64,000 nucleotides of DNA from the NCBI RefSeq assembly GCF_913063105.1, contig NZ_CAJXYQ010000019.1, positions 1 through 64,000 on the forward strand, given 5' to 3'. Made by a program: the position numbers and the translations under genes. The stretch is from an uncultured Draconibacterium sp. (lineage in GTDB: Bacteria > Bacteroidota > Bacteroidia > Bacteroidales > Prolixibacteraceae). Of this stretch, positions 9,247 through 18,774 are shown piece by piece; the first letter of the stretch is position 1, and every line of letters begins with the position of its first letter. The notes under the pieces are model-generated. The model ran no database searches. It had not been told where the DNA came from and saw nothing but the letters and a program-made list of their open reading frames with translations.

Positions 9247-12200
9247 ATGAAAAAGAAAAATCCGAATGTTTTTTTGGGAGACAGAGGTAAAAGTCTGTTT
9301 TCACTCATCAGTATTATTACCATGGTATTAGTGCTGGTAAGCAGTTCGGTTTTTGCTCAACAGACAAAAACCGTAAGTGGTACAGTTAAGGATGATAGTG
9401 GAGTTTCGCTACCGGGTGTAACCGTGGTAGTTAAAGGAACCACCACCGGAACTGTTACCGATATTGATGGAAATTTTAACCTGGAAATTCCGTCAGATGC
9501 AACAATGTTACAATTCTCGTTTGTGGGAATGAAAACCCAGGATGTTGCAATTGCCGGCAATACTACTTTTGATGTTGCATTGGAAACCGAGGCTATTGGC
9601 CTGGAAGAAGTTGTTGCCATTGGTTATGGTACACAAAAGAAAGCAACACTAACCGGATCAGTTGAAACTGTTAAAGCCGAAGTGTTTGAGGATAGGGCAG
9701 TAACCAGCCCGGCACTGGCACTTCAGGGACAAACTCCTGGTCTGGTTGTTACACGTAGTTCTTCTCGTCCGGGGAAAGAAAATTTTGATTTTCAAATTCG
9801 TGGCGCAACTTCGGTTAATGGTGGCGACCCTTTAATTGTAATTGATGGTTCGCCAGCAATTAACAGCGAGGCATTTAATAGCATGAATGCCGATGATATT
9901 GAGTCAATCAGTATTTTGAAAGACGGTTCGGCAGCTATTTATGGTTCGCGTGCAGCAAATGGTGTAATCCTGGTTACCACAAAAAAAGGTAAAGGAAAAA
10001 TGAACGTGGAAGTAAATAGCCAGGTAATGATAAATACGCTTGGTATCCGTCCACCAACTCCAACTATGAGCCAATATGCAACAGTTTGGCTGGAAGCTGC
10101 AGAGCAGGATGGTGATCAGGCCAACTATTGGGGATGGCAGTCAAAAGAAAATTTACTGCGTATGCAAGCTGGCGAAGAAGGAATTTATCCGACGCAATAT
10201 TGGGGAGATATTTTTATTGGCGATTATCCGCGCTTTGATGAAATGTATGGCTCTTCAGTTTCAAATCAGCAAAACGTTAGTTTGTCCGGTTCTTCTGATA
10301 AATCATCATACCGCATCTCTGGAGGATATGCAGAAAACCGAGGGATGCTGCAAACGGCATACGACGGAAAAGTGCAGTACAACCTGAGGTTAAACTATGA
10401 TTATGATGTAACGGATTGGTTTAAACTTGAAACAGGAGTTTCCTATTTCAATACTGAAGTACAAAATCCATCAAGCGGTTTTGGAACCATGTCGATTTCG
10501 CACGATCCACCATTCTTCCCGGCTAAAAACCCTTACGGACAGTGGTATGCCAACTTTAATATTGCAGGTAACCGAAACTCTGTTGCTGCAACAGTTGACG
10601 GTGGAAAAGAAACAACAAAACGCAACCAGTTAAAACTGAATTTTGCCGGTACAATTAAAATAAATGAGAACTGGAGTGTACGGGGTAATGCTTCATTCGA
10701 TAATGATTTTTATGCTTATCAGATGTACCAGATTACGGTACCCCAATATACCTGGTTTGGCGAACTGGCTGCCGAGTCGGTAAACTCGTCGTCATCAATT
10801 CGCGAACGCAACCGCACGGTATTCTACCAAACCTATGGTGGTTTTGTTAATTATAACCAGAATTTCGGAGACCACAAGGTTTCAGGAATGTTGGGTGCAA
10901 CTGCCGAATTAAGTGAGGACAAAAACCTGTATGGCTACCGAAAAGGTTTCGAGGACCTAGGAGTTTACGACCTGAGCATGGGATCAACGGAAGAAAAAGT
11001 TGAAGCCGTTGGCGGTGCAGGCCACTGGGGCTTGTATGGCTATGTTGGCCGTTTAAACTACAACTACAAAGATAAATACCTGGTTGAAGTGAATGGTCGT
11101 AGAGATGGTTCATCGAAATTTGCCTCAGGGTACAAATGGCAAAACTTTTTAGGCGGTTCATTGGGTTGGATAGTTACCGAAGAAAGCTTTTTAAAAGAGA
11201 ATGACTTTTTAAGTTATTTAAAGTTAAGAGCCAGTTACGGAGAAATGGGGAACCAGGTGGGTATCTCAAACTACGATTATGTTTCTACAATGGATTTTGG
11301 GACAGCAATTTTTGGAACAGCTAATGCAAGCCAGCAAAATGCTTCATCGGTTAAAGGAATAACAAGTAACACCAGGACATGGGAAAGGGTATCTAACCTT
11401 ACCGTAGGTACCGACTTTCAATTGATGAATGGTAAGGTATTCGGGTCGTTCGACTATTTCTTTAAGAAAAACGACGGTATGTTAATTAGTATCAATTATC
11501 CTGACGTACTTGGAGGTTCTGCACCAAAATCAAACAGTGGTGTGTTGGAAACAAAAGGTTGGGAAGCTGTTTTAGGATACCGCAATAAAGTTGGCGATTT
11601 TGAATACAACGTTACCTTTAATATTGGCGATGCAAAAAACGAACTGGTTTCGATGGAAGGTGTAAGTACTTATAGTGCAGGTAAAAATACCACTGTACAA
11701 GGTTATCCGCTAAATTCATGGTTTATGTATCAAACCGATGGCTATTTTGCAAGTGATGCCGATGTTGCAGCTTATTATTCAGCTGTTGGTAACGGTGGAG
11801 AGGTGCCAAATAGTAGCGACCTGACTTCTACCCTAAGAAAAGGTGATACTAAAAAGCTGGATCTTGATAATAGTGGGTCAATTGAAGGAACCGGTAATAT
11901 CGACGACGCTAACGGAGATGTGAAATATATGGGCGATGCGGCTCCTCACTACAACTACGGTTTAAACATCGGATTAAAGTATGAAAACTTCGATCTTTCC
12001 GGATTCTTCCAGGGAGTACTCGACCAGAAAATCCACAGAAGTGGATGGACTCCTTATCCTTTCCACCTGGTATGGACCAACCAAAATGCCGCATACATAG
12101 GTAAAACATGGACCGAAGACAATACCGGAGCTGAGTTCCCAAGAATGACTTATTATACAACGAGAGCGCGTTGGAACTGGAATAACAACGATTTTATGTT

Positions 12201-12429
12201 GCAAAATAACCGCTACATCCGCTTAAAATCATTAATTGTTGGATATACGTTTAACGACCTGAAAATAGATAAGTACAATCTGGAAAAACTACGTATTTAT
12301 TTCTCTGGAAACGATCTGTTTGAATTTACCAGTTTAAAAGATGGTTATGATCCGGAGTACGGAGAAAGTACTCAGAATTCTTATCCGTTCAGCAGAACCT
12401 GGTCGTTTGGTGTAAATGTATCTTTCTAA
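9247..12429 (+). CDS. SusC/RagA family TonB-dependent outer-membrane glycan transporter
   Basis: 1060 residues. Signal peptide (cleaved near SVFAQ, about 38), a carboxypeptidase-regulatory-like domain (TVSGTVKDDSGVSLPGVTV, about 42-118), the SusC linker EEVVAIGYGTQKK, a plug domain (about 130-250, with DGSAAIYGSRAANGVILVTT) and a 22-strand-type barrel ending FGVNVSF. It imports oligosaccharides across the outer membrane using TonB energy, capped by the SusD lipoprotein encoded 19 bp downstream. Family assignment is certain, substrate is not. Confidence 0.97.
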   Translation: MKKKNPNVFLGDRGKSLFSLISIITMVLVLVSSSVFAQQTKTVSGTVKDDSGVSLPGVTVVVKGTTTGTVTDIDGNFNLEIPSDATMLQFSFVGMKTQDVAIAGNTTFDVALETEAIGLEEVVAIGYGTQKKATLTGSVETVKAEVFEDRAVTSPALALQGQTPGLVVTRSSSRPGKENFDFQIRGATSVNGGDPLIVIDGSPAINSEAFNSMNADDIESISILKDGSAAIYGSRAANGVILVTTKKGKGKMNVEVNSQVMINTLGIRPPTPTMSQYATVWLEAAEQDGDQANYWGWQSKENLLRMQAGEEGIYPTQYWGDIFIGDYPRFDEMYGSSVSNQQNVSLSGSSDKSSYRISGGYAENRGMLQTAYDGKVQYNLRLNYDYDVTDWFKLETGVSYFNTEVQNPSSGFGTMSISHDPPFFPAKNPYGQWYANFNIAGNRNSVAATVDGGKETTKRNQLKLNFAGTIKINENWSVRGNASFDNDFYAYQMYQITVPQYTWFGELAAESVNSSSSIRERNRTVFYQTYGGFVNYNQNFGDHKVSGMLGATAELSEDKNLYGYRKGFEDLGVYDLSMGSTEEKVEAVGGAGHWGLYGYVGRLNYNYKDKYLVEVNGRRDGSSKFASGYKWQNFLGGSLGWIVTEESFLKENDFLSYLKLRASYGEMGNQVGISNYDYVSTMDFGTAIFGTANASQQNASSVKGITSNTRTWERVSNLTVGTDFQLMNGKVFGSFDYFFKKNDGMLISINYPDVLGGSAPKSNSGVLETKGWEAVLGYRNKVGDFEYNVTFNIGDAKNELVSMEGVSTYSAGKNTTVQGYPLNSWFMYQTDGYFASDADVAAYYSAVGNGGEVPNSSDLTSTLRKGDTKKLDLDNSGSIEGTGNIDDANGDVKYMGDAAPHYNYGLNIGLKYENFDLSGFFQGVLDQKIHRSGWTPYPFHLVWTNQNAAYIGKTWTEDNTGAEFPRMTYYTTRARWNWNNNDFMLQNNRYIRLKSLIVGYTFNDLKIDKYNLEKLRIYFSGNDLFEFTSLKDGYDPEYGESTQNSYPFSRTWSFGVNVSF

Positions 12430-12448
12430 CCCATAAAAGATTAACAAG

Positions 12449-14218
12449 ATGAAAAAGATATTAATATTACTTATAGCTGGATTAACTTTGTTTACAGCCT
12501 GTCAGGATGATTTCCTTGAGCTCGATCCGCTCGATGCTTCAACCGAAGCAGCCTATTTTAAATCACCGGAGCATTTTAAAGCGGCTACCAACGATTTTTA
12601 TAATAAAATGATTGGTTGGAGAAACATTAGTACCGAAATTATGGATTACGGTACCGACCTGACTGCTTTGGCACAAGACTACGGACGCGGCGTTGTTGTT
12701 GCTCCAAATTCAGATAGTTACTGGACAAAATCATACGAGTATTTAAGAGCAGTTAATATTGTTCTTGAAAAAGCAGAAGAATACGATGGCGATCCTGCTG
12801 AGATTGCACAATATGTTGCGGTTTCAAAATTCTTCAGAGCTTATTATCATGGCTTCTTATTGCAACGATTTGGAGGTGTACCGATTGTTACAAGTGTAAT
12901 CGATTTGGATTCACCTGAGTTAACCGGGCCACGAAGCAGCCGCTACGAAGTTATGGCGCAAATCCTGGCTGATTTAGATGCGGCGATTGCCGGCCTGCCA
13001 GCAGAACAAAATATTCCGGATTCGGATAAAGGAAAAATTAGTAAATGGGCTGCCGAGGCGCTCAAAGCCAAGCTCTTACTTTACGAAGCTACCTGGGAGA
13101 AATATGTTGGTGAATCAACCGATGGAGATGGAACTTCGGCTGGAGCCGGTTCTGCTAAACCTGCCGGTTATCCTACAGTAAACGAAATGTTAACCATGGC
13201 CAAAGAGCTGGCCAAAGATGTAATGGATAATGGTGGTTACGAGCTGTGGAACTTCAACGACCAGTTAAGCAACTGGAGTAATTTGTACCTGTTTAACCTT
13301 GAAGATGAAGGCTCAAATCCTGCCGGATTAACCAAATCAAGCAACAAAGAGTTTATTCTTTATACGAAGTTCGATTACGATCTATACCAGGGAAATACAA
13401 ACATTAGTCATACCGTTGCCAGCAGGCTTGTGGCTACACGCAAATTTATGGATATGTTCTTGTGTGCCGATGGTCTTCCGGTTGATAAATCGCCATTGTT
13501 TAAAGGGTACACAAAATTATCCGATGAATACCAAAACCGCGATTACCGTCTTACTTCTTATTTTGCTAGCTCGGTAACCTGGGATACACCCGAGGATGGT
13601 TCTGTAAACCTTATTGGCCCTGGTGGTGGTAGCGGTGCAAGTTACGAATGTCGTAAATTCCGTTCGTATAATTACGGAAGTTACCGCGCAGCAAACACCG
13701 AATCGTTTGACTATCCGCAAATTCGTTTGGCCGAGGTTTATCTTATTTATGCCGAAGCGCTTTATGAATTAAATGGTTCACTGTCTGACGCCGAGTTAAA
13801 TGCATCAATCAATAAAATTAAAGCACGTGCCGGTTTACCTGCATTTACGAATGCATTTGCCAGTGCAAATGGTCTTGATATTGGCGAAGAAATAAAACGC
13901 GAACGTGCAGTAGAATTATATGCTGAAAATAGCCGTTTTAACGATTTAAAACGTTGGGGCGTTGCCGAAGAAGTACTTAACCAGGATATTTGTGGTAATG
14001 TAATTGAAGGAACCGATTTCGAAAACAATGCTGAATTATACAACCCCAACGGCTATCCGTATGGAGAAGTTGTTAAATCAACAGGAGTTGGCGATCGCAG
14101 GGTATTGCTTCTCGATCCGGCATCAAACCGCAACTTCCAGCGTACACATTACTTGTGGCCTATTCCGCTTGAGCAAATTAACCTGAATAGTAACTTAACT
14201 CAGAATCCGGGTTATTAA
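12449..14218 (+). CDS. SusD/RagB family surface glycan-binding lipoprotein
   Basis: 589 residues with a lipoprotein signal (LTLFTAC, Cys18) and the SusD start pattern DDFLELDPLDASTEAAYF. TPR-type helices carry the usual FFRAYYHGFLLQRFGGVPI segment (about 131-150), and the C-terminal RagB half ends HYLWPIPLEQINLN. It forms the lid of the SusC transporter and binds the glycan at the cell surface. It is co-transcribed with susC (19-bp gap). Confidence 0.96.
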   Translation: MKKILILLIAGLTLFTACQDDFLELDPLDASTEAAYFKSPEHFKAATNDFYNKMIGWRNISTEIMDYGTDLTALAQDYGRGVVVAPNSDSYWTKSYEYLRAVNIVLEKAEEYDGDPAEIAQYVAVSKFFRAYYHGFLLQRFGGVPIVTSVIDLDSPELTGPRSSRYEVMAQILADLDAAIAGLPAEQNIPDSDKGKISKWAAEALKAKLLLYEATWEKYVGESTDGDGTSAGAGSAKPAGYPTVNEMLTMAKELAKDVMDNGGYELWNFNDQLSNWSNLYLFNLEDEGSNPAGLTKSSNKEFILYTKFDYDLYQGNTNISHTVASRLVATRKFMDMFLCADGLPVDKSPLFKGYTKLSDEYQNRDYRLTSYFASSVTWDTPEDGSVNLIGPGGGSGASYECRKFRSYNYGSYRAANTESFDYPQIRLAEVYLIYAEALYELNGSLSDAELNASINKIKARAGLPAFTNAFASANGLDIGEEIKRERAVELYAENSRFNDLKRWGVAEEVLNQDICGNVIEGTDFENNAELYNPNGYPYGEVVKSTGVGDRRVLLLDPASNRNFQRTHYLWPIPLEQINLNSNLTQNPGY

Positions 14219-14246
14219 TCAACATAAAATCTAAAACGTAGGAATT

Positions 14247-15905
14247 ATGAAAAGATCAATAAAATATATATTACTTTTTACTGCCCTTATTGTAGGAGGA
14301 TTGGTGTATAATTCGTGCACCGACTTCGAAAAGGAGTACGAAGATAACCTGGTTGAATACCCGGAAATTACAGTGGGTGATTTTAGCCCTAAATCGGGAA
14401 GACCAGGTGAAGAAGTGACCATTAGCGGTACAAATTTTGGCGAATATGCCGATGCCGCAACGATAACTTTCAATGGTGTAGTTGCAAGCGATTATGTAAG
14501 TTATGCCGATCAGCAAATAAAGGTTCGTGTACCTGCCGATGCAGGTACCGGGTTAATTTCGGTTAAAGTTTGGACACATGTAAAAGAATTTACCGATGAA
14601 TTTACCTTTATACCTGGTGCTAAAATTAGCAGCATATCACCAGAAGAAGCACCTGCCGGAACACAGCTAAACATTTTGGGCGAGAATTTTGGAACCGATG
14701 CTTCCGCTGTTACAGTTACATTTAGCGGGGATGTTGAAGCTGAAATTGTATCAATTAACGAAAATGAAATCGTTGTAATAGTACCGGATGGCGGTGTAAG
14801 AGGAGCCATAACATTGGCAATTGGACAACAAATTCTTACAGGTCCTGTTTTCTCTTATCCGTTTATTGGATTAAACTACGAATTCAACAATGATGGTGAT
14901 AATGAAGGCTGGGTAACTTCACATAATTCTTCAAATGAAGTTGTAGGAGGATTTATGAATGTGAGTTACGATATGACTGCAAGTAAACGTCGTGCTGATT
15001 TTAGACATGAAGGTGGTGCGAGTGTGCATGCCGGATTATATCCAATTGTTGCAATCCGAATGATAAATAAGCCAAACAGTGGTAACTTTATTTTCGACAC
15101 TAACCTGGGAAAATACAAAAATGGTTCAAATAACTGGGATGGTATTTTACAAGGTGATGTTTATTACTTCGATTTGAGGAATACCTTTGGTTCCGGTGCT
15201 ACAATATCAACAGATGAACCTACAACTTTAACCACTTTCCAATGGAAAGTTGCTGATATTACAACCGATGAAACCGGCTATCAGGTGGATTGGGTAAAAT
15301 CGTTCGGAAGTGTACAGGAACTTGAAGAATATGTTACGCCTCCTCCTGGAAAATATGTGTTTGAATTTAACGATAGTCCAAGAGCAGTAACACTTGATGT
15401 CTATGACGACTGGATTGGAAAACCCGATCAAAGTGGCTGGGCCGGACCTACAACAACAGCTATTGAAGGCGGATATTGTAAAGTAAGTTTTGCAGCACCT
15501 TCGGATGGTGTTAATAAAAACAGAGCCGATTTTGTTTATTCTTTTGGAGGCAAGTGGGGTGCCGGAAGTGAAATCGATAAGGAGCCGTGGGTATACTCAA
15601 AAGAATACCCGATTTATGCCATTAAAGTGTATTGGATCCAAAATGATGGTTCATTAGGAGGTCCACGACCAGCTAAAGGCAATATTTTCTACGATCGTCT
15701 TGGTCAATTTAGCGATGATTATGCGGCCTACAATGTACTTTGGGTTGATGCCTCAACCTGGGGTGGAGATAACGATATCAAAGAAGAAGGTTCATGGTGG
15801 CAAATAAAAGCCGCAGATGTTTTATCCGATGAACTGGGATATTGGGTTGATTGGCACAGAACATTTAAAAGCCGGGAAGAACTTGAAGCGTTTATTGGGC
15901 TGTAA
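14247..15905 (+). CDS. TIG/IPT-domain surface glycan-binding lipoprotein with duplicated C-terminal module
   Basis: 552 residues, lipobox Cys24 (VYNSC). Two IPT/TIG immunoglobulin-like domains follow (about 40-118 with SPKSGRPGEEVTISGTNFG, and about 120-208 with SPEEAPAGTQLNILGENFG). The rest consists of two related modules (about 210-362 and 365-552), each with a KxRADF motif, a Y-P-I-x-A-I strand, NxxYDxxLGxF-like turn and an ending GYxVDWxxxFxSxxELE. The position after susCD is where PULs encode SGBP/SusE-F-like proteins, so surface glycan binding is likely. A strong hairpin at 15914-15946 follows. Confidence 0.85.
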   Translation: MKRSIKYILLFTALIVGGLVYNSCTDFEKEYEDNLVEYPEITVGDFSPKSGRPGEEVTISGTNFGEYADAATITFNGVVASDYVSYADQQIKVRVPADAGTGLISVKVWTHVKEFTDEFTFIPGAKISSISPEEAPAGTQLNILGENFGTDASAVTVTFSGDVEAEIVSINENEIVVIVPDGGVRGAITLAIGQQILTGPVFSYPFIGLNYEFNNDGDNEGWVTSHNSSNEVVGGFMNVSYDMTASKRRADFRHEGGASVHAGLYPIVAIRMINKPNSGNFIFDTNLGKYKNGSNNWDGILQGDVYYFDLRNTFGSGATISTDEPTTLTTFQWKVADITTDETGYQVDWVKSFGSVQELEEYVTPPPGKYVFEFNDSPRAVTLDVYDDWIGKPDQSGWAGPTTTAIEGGYCKVSFAAPSDGVNKNRADFVYSFGGKWGAGSEIDKEPWVYSKEYPIYAIKVYWIQNDGSLGGPRPAKGNIFYDRLGQFSDDYAAYNVLWVDASTWGGDNDIKEEGSWWQIKAADVLSDELGYWVDWHRTFKSREELEAFIGL

Positions 15906-15913
15906 TTAATAAC

Positions 15914-15957
15914 AAGTTATGCCGGTTAAAAGTACCGGCATAACTTTCACTTTTTCG
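15914..15957 (+). terminator. Hairpin after the SGBP gene (terminator or attenuator)
   Basis: A perfect 12-bp stem (AAGTTATGCCGG / CCGGCATAACTT) with a 9-nt loop, followed by a T-rich stretch (TCACTTTTTCGTTTT). It lies between the susCD-SGBP unit and the enzyme genes and could lower enzyme expression relative to the transporter. Confidence 0.7.
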
Positions 15958-16020
15958 TTTTGGTATTGCTCGAAAATTAATTCCACTTACGCAATCCAGA
16001 GTTCGCTAAAATAAGTTATT

Positions 16021-17304
16021 ATGAAGAAAAATAAAATGAAGCTGGTAGTACTGGTATTGGCTTTTCTATCTGGAATTGGGGTTTTTTACAGTTGCGGAGG
16101 GAGCGATTCTCCCATTGATCCGCCTCTTGAAGAGGAAGAGCCCGAGGAGGAAGAGGAGGAATTCTTTATCGATGAAAATAAAACCTTTATTCACCCCGGG
16201 CTACTACATTCGCGAGAAGATCTTAATCGCATTAAAGAAAAGGTAGCTGCCAACGAGGCTCCTTGGATAGATGGGTGGAACAAATTAATTGCAAATTCGC
16301 ACGCGAGTTTGAACTATAATCCTAATCCTACGGCAAAATTAATTAGGGGAGGAAATTCCAGAGAAGAACCAGAAGCAGATAATTACAGTCGGGCAATGAA
16401 CGACGTTGCGGCGGCTTATCAGTTGGCAATTCGATGGAAAATATCCGGAGAAACAGCTTACGCCGACAAGGCAGTGCAAATATTGAATGCCTGGGCTTCA
16501 ACATGTAAAGAAATCACGGGCAACTCAAATAAAGCACTTGGGGCAGGTATTTATGGATACCAGTTTGCCAATGCTGCTGAAATTTTACGCGATTATGACG
16601 GATGGACAGCAGCCGATTTTCTTGCCTACAAAAAATGGATGCTGGATGTATTTTACCCGGTAAGTAAAGAATTTCTTGAAACACATTGGAATACGTGCAT
16701 TACACATTATTGGGCCAACTGGGATTTGTGTAATCTGGCTAACCTTATGGCAATTGGGGTATTAACAGATGATGCTTCAATTTACAACGAAGCAATTGCT
16801 TACCTGGTTGATGATAACGATGCCAAAGGTAACGGGCAAATAAAAAAGACGGTGTATTATATTCATACCGATGGATTGGGCCAGCTGCAGGAAAGTGGCC
16901 GCGATCAGGGGCATGCTTTACTTTGTGTGGGTTTTTTAGGAGAGATTTGTGAAATGGCCTGGACGCAGGGCGACGACTTGTATGGATTTGACGATAACCG
17001 CGTATTAAAAGGAGCAGAATATGCTGCCCGCTATAACTTCAATTTAGGAAGCGTTTATTTTGAGCCTTATAATAATTGCGATAACGTTAATCATTCAGTT
17101 ATCAGCGATGTGGGCCGCGGCGGAAGCCGCCCAATTTGGGAGGTGTTATATAATCACTACGTAAAACGTAAAAATCTGGCAGCTCCCAATGTTGAAATTG
17201 CAGCACGCTTGCATCGCCCCGAAGGAGGCGGCGGAGACTATGGTCCAAACAGTGGCGGGTTCGATTCGCTGGGATTTGGAACATTACTTTTTTCATTGGA
17301 CTAA
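16021..17304 (+). CDS. Alginate-lyase-superfamily polysaccharide lyase (PL38-like) lipoprotein
   Basis: 427 residues. Lipobox YSC (Cys25), then an acidic Glu-rich linker (about 36-47) that would hold the enzyme off the membrane, then an (alpha/alpha)-toroid domain from about residue 55. Key blocks are NTCITHYWANWD (224-235, candidate Asn/His neutralizer and base), YYIHTDG (279-285) and ESGRDQGH (291-298). These fit the Alginate_lyase Pfam family, with PL38 the closest CAZy group I can suggest. PL38 enzymes cleave beta-1,4-linked uronans. Likely a surface endo- or exo-lyase on the uronic acid backbone. Exact family and substrate are uncertain. Confidence 0.75.
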   Translation: MKKNKMKLVVLVLAFLSGIGVFYSCGGSDSPIDPPLEEEEPEEEEEEFFIDENKTFIHPGLLHSREDLNRIKEKVAANEAPWIDGWNKLIANSHASLNYNPNPTAKLIRGGNSREEPEADNYSRAMNDVAAAYQLAIRWKISGETAYADKAVQILNAWASTCKEITGNSNKALGAGIYGYQFANAAEILRDYDGWTAADFLAYKKWMLDVFYPVSKEFLETHWNTCITHYWANWDLCNLANLMAIGVLTDDASIYNEAIAYLVDDNDAKGNGQIKKTVYYIHTDGLGQLQESGRDQGHALLCVGFLGEICEMAWTQGDDLYGFDDNRVLKGAEYAARYNFNLGSVYFEPYNNCDNVNHSVISDVGRGGSRPIWEVLYNHYVKRKNLAAPNVEIAARLHRPEGGGGDYGPNSGGFDSLGFGTLLFSLD

Positions 17305-17429
17305 TTTCCAATAAACGAAAAACAGATTACACACAACAAAAACAGTAAAATAAATAGATCAGAGATAGTTTTTCATAGATAGGGCTTGTTGAAGAAACAG
17401 CCTGTATTATAGTTAGTTTGGTTAGATCA

Positions 17430-17462
17430 AAAGAGGCATCCGTTTCTTCGGATGCCCTCTTT
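17430..17462 (+). terminator. Intercistronic hairpin upstream of the GH88 gene
   Basis: A 13-bp stem with one bulged base (AAAGAGGCATCCG / CGGATGCCCTCTTT) and a TTTCTT loop, inside the 219-bp gap between the lyase and GH88 genes. The T run is short, so attenuation or mRNA processing is as likely as termination. Confidence 0.5.
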
Positions 17463-17523
17463 AAACTCAGGTGTATTATCTCTACTTTAAAGGAAGATAT
17501 AAACGAATTTAAATGGTTAAAAG

Positions 17524-18729
17524 ATGATAAAGAAATTAGCATACGGGATTGTTGCCTTGGCAATTGCTGTGTCGTGCACAAGCCCAAAAGCAAATACAGA
17601 AACTTTTGAGGCAGGTAAGTTATTGGATTATGCAGTAACAAAAACCAGCGCAACAATGAACAGCTTACATGTTTCCGATAGTTTGCCAAGAAATATTTAT
17701 AGCACACAAACCGAATGGAATAAGGTTGGCATTCACGACTGGACGAGTGGATTTTGGCCAGGTATTTTATGGTATGCTTACGAAGCTTCTGGCAGTCAGG
17801 ATATTTTGGAGAATGCAAAAGAATATACCGAAGCACTAAAAGGTATTCTGGATGTGCCTGTTGATAATCACGACCTGGGTTTTATGCTGTACTGTAGTAT
17901 GGGAAATGGTAACCGATTAATTGAAAATGAGGAGTATAAAAATTTCCTTTTAGTAACAGCTGACTCGCTGGCAACGCTTTACAATCCTAAGGTTGGTACC
18001 ATCTTGTCGTGGCCGGTTATGGTAGAGCAAATGAACTGGCCCCACAACACTATAATCGATAATATGATTAATCTTGAGCTGCTGTTTTGGGCAGCAAAAA
18101 ATGGTGGCGATCAGCGCTTATACGACATTGCAGTTAAACATGCTGAAACATGCATGAATACTCTAATTCGACCCGATTATTCAACTTATCATGTGGCTGT
18201 TTTTGATACCATCGATGGCCATTTTATGAAAGGTGTAACCCACCAGGGGTATGCAGATAGCTCCATGTGGGCTCGTGGTCAGGGATGGGGTATTTATGGT
18301 TATACCATGACTTACCGAGAAACAGGCGATAAACGCTTTTTGGATGTAGCCATGAAACTGGCTGATAAGTTTCTGGAACGCTTACCCGAAGATGGGATTC
18401 CATACTGGGATTTCGACGACCCTGCCATACCCGAAGCTCCGAAAGATGCTTCAGCAGCATGTGTAGCTTCATCGGGCATGTTAGAATTATCTACATTGCT
18501 TACTGACGAAAAACTTAAGGCCAGATACAAAAACGCAGCTGTAAAGATGCTCCGTATCTTATCAACCGACCAGTATTTGGCAAACGATAAAAATCAGGCT
18601 TTTTTGTTGCACTCTACCGGACATCATCCAAATGGCTCCGAAATTGATGCATCAATTATTTATGCTGATTATTATTATCTTGAAGCTTTACTCCGATTAA
18701 AAAAAATAAACGAAAACGGTACATTATAA
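17524..18729 (+). CDS. GH88 unsaturated glucuronyl/galacturonyl hydrolase (lipoprotein)
   Basis: 401 residues, lipobox AVSC (Cys18). GH88 landmarks: HDWTSGFWPGILW (71-83), NHDLGFM with Asp117, IDNMINLELLFWA with Asp179, and YADSSMWARGQGWGIYGY. Asp117 and Asp179 match the two essential aspartates of Bacillus GL1 UGL (88 and 149) in sequence and spacing. The enzyme hydrates the 4,5-unsaturated uronic acid left at the non-reducing end by a lyase, which fits the lyase gene just upstream. Probably periplasmic-facing or surface-anchored. Confidence 0.93.
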   Translation: MIKKLAYGIVALAIAVSCTSPKANTETFEAGKLLDYAVTKTSATMNSLHVSDSLPRNIYSTQTEWNKVGIHDWTSGFWPGILWYAYEASGSQDILENAKEYTEALKGILDVPVDNHDLGFMLYCSMGNGNRLIENEEYKNFLLVTADSLATLYNPKVGTILSWPVMVEQMNWPHNTIIDNMINLELLFWAAKNGGDQRLYDIAVKHAETCMNTLIRPDYSTYHVAVFDTIDGHFMKGVTHQGYADSSMWARGQGWGIYGYTMTYRETGDKRFLDVAMKLADKFLERLPEDGIPYWDFDDPAIPEAPKDASAACVASSGMLELSTLLTDEKLKARYKNAAVKMLRILSTDQYLANDKNQAFLLHSTGHHPNGSEIDASIIYADYYYLEALLRLKKINENGTL

Positions 18730-18774
18730 ATGTTGACCAGCTACTGTTAACATTTTTAAGAGGGTATTAAAAAA

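Noticed and set aside
17418..17609. 63-residue frame across the GH88 start
   Set aside because: It runs through the intercistronic hairpin and the GH88 signal peptide in another frame.
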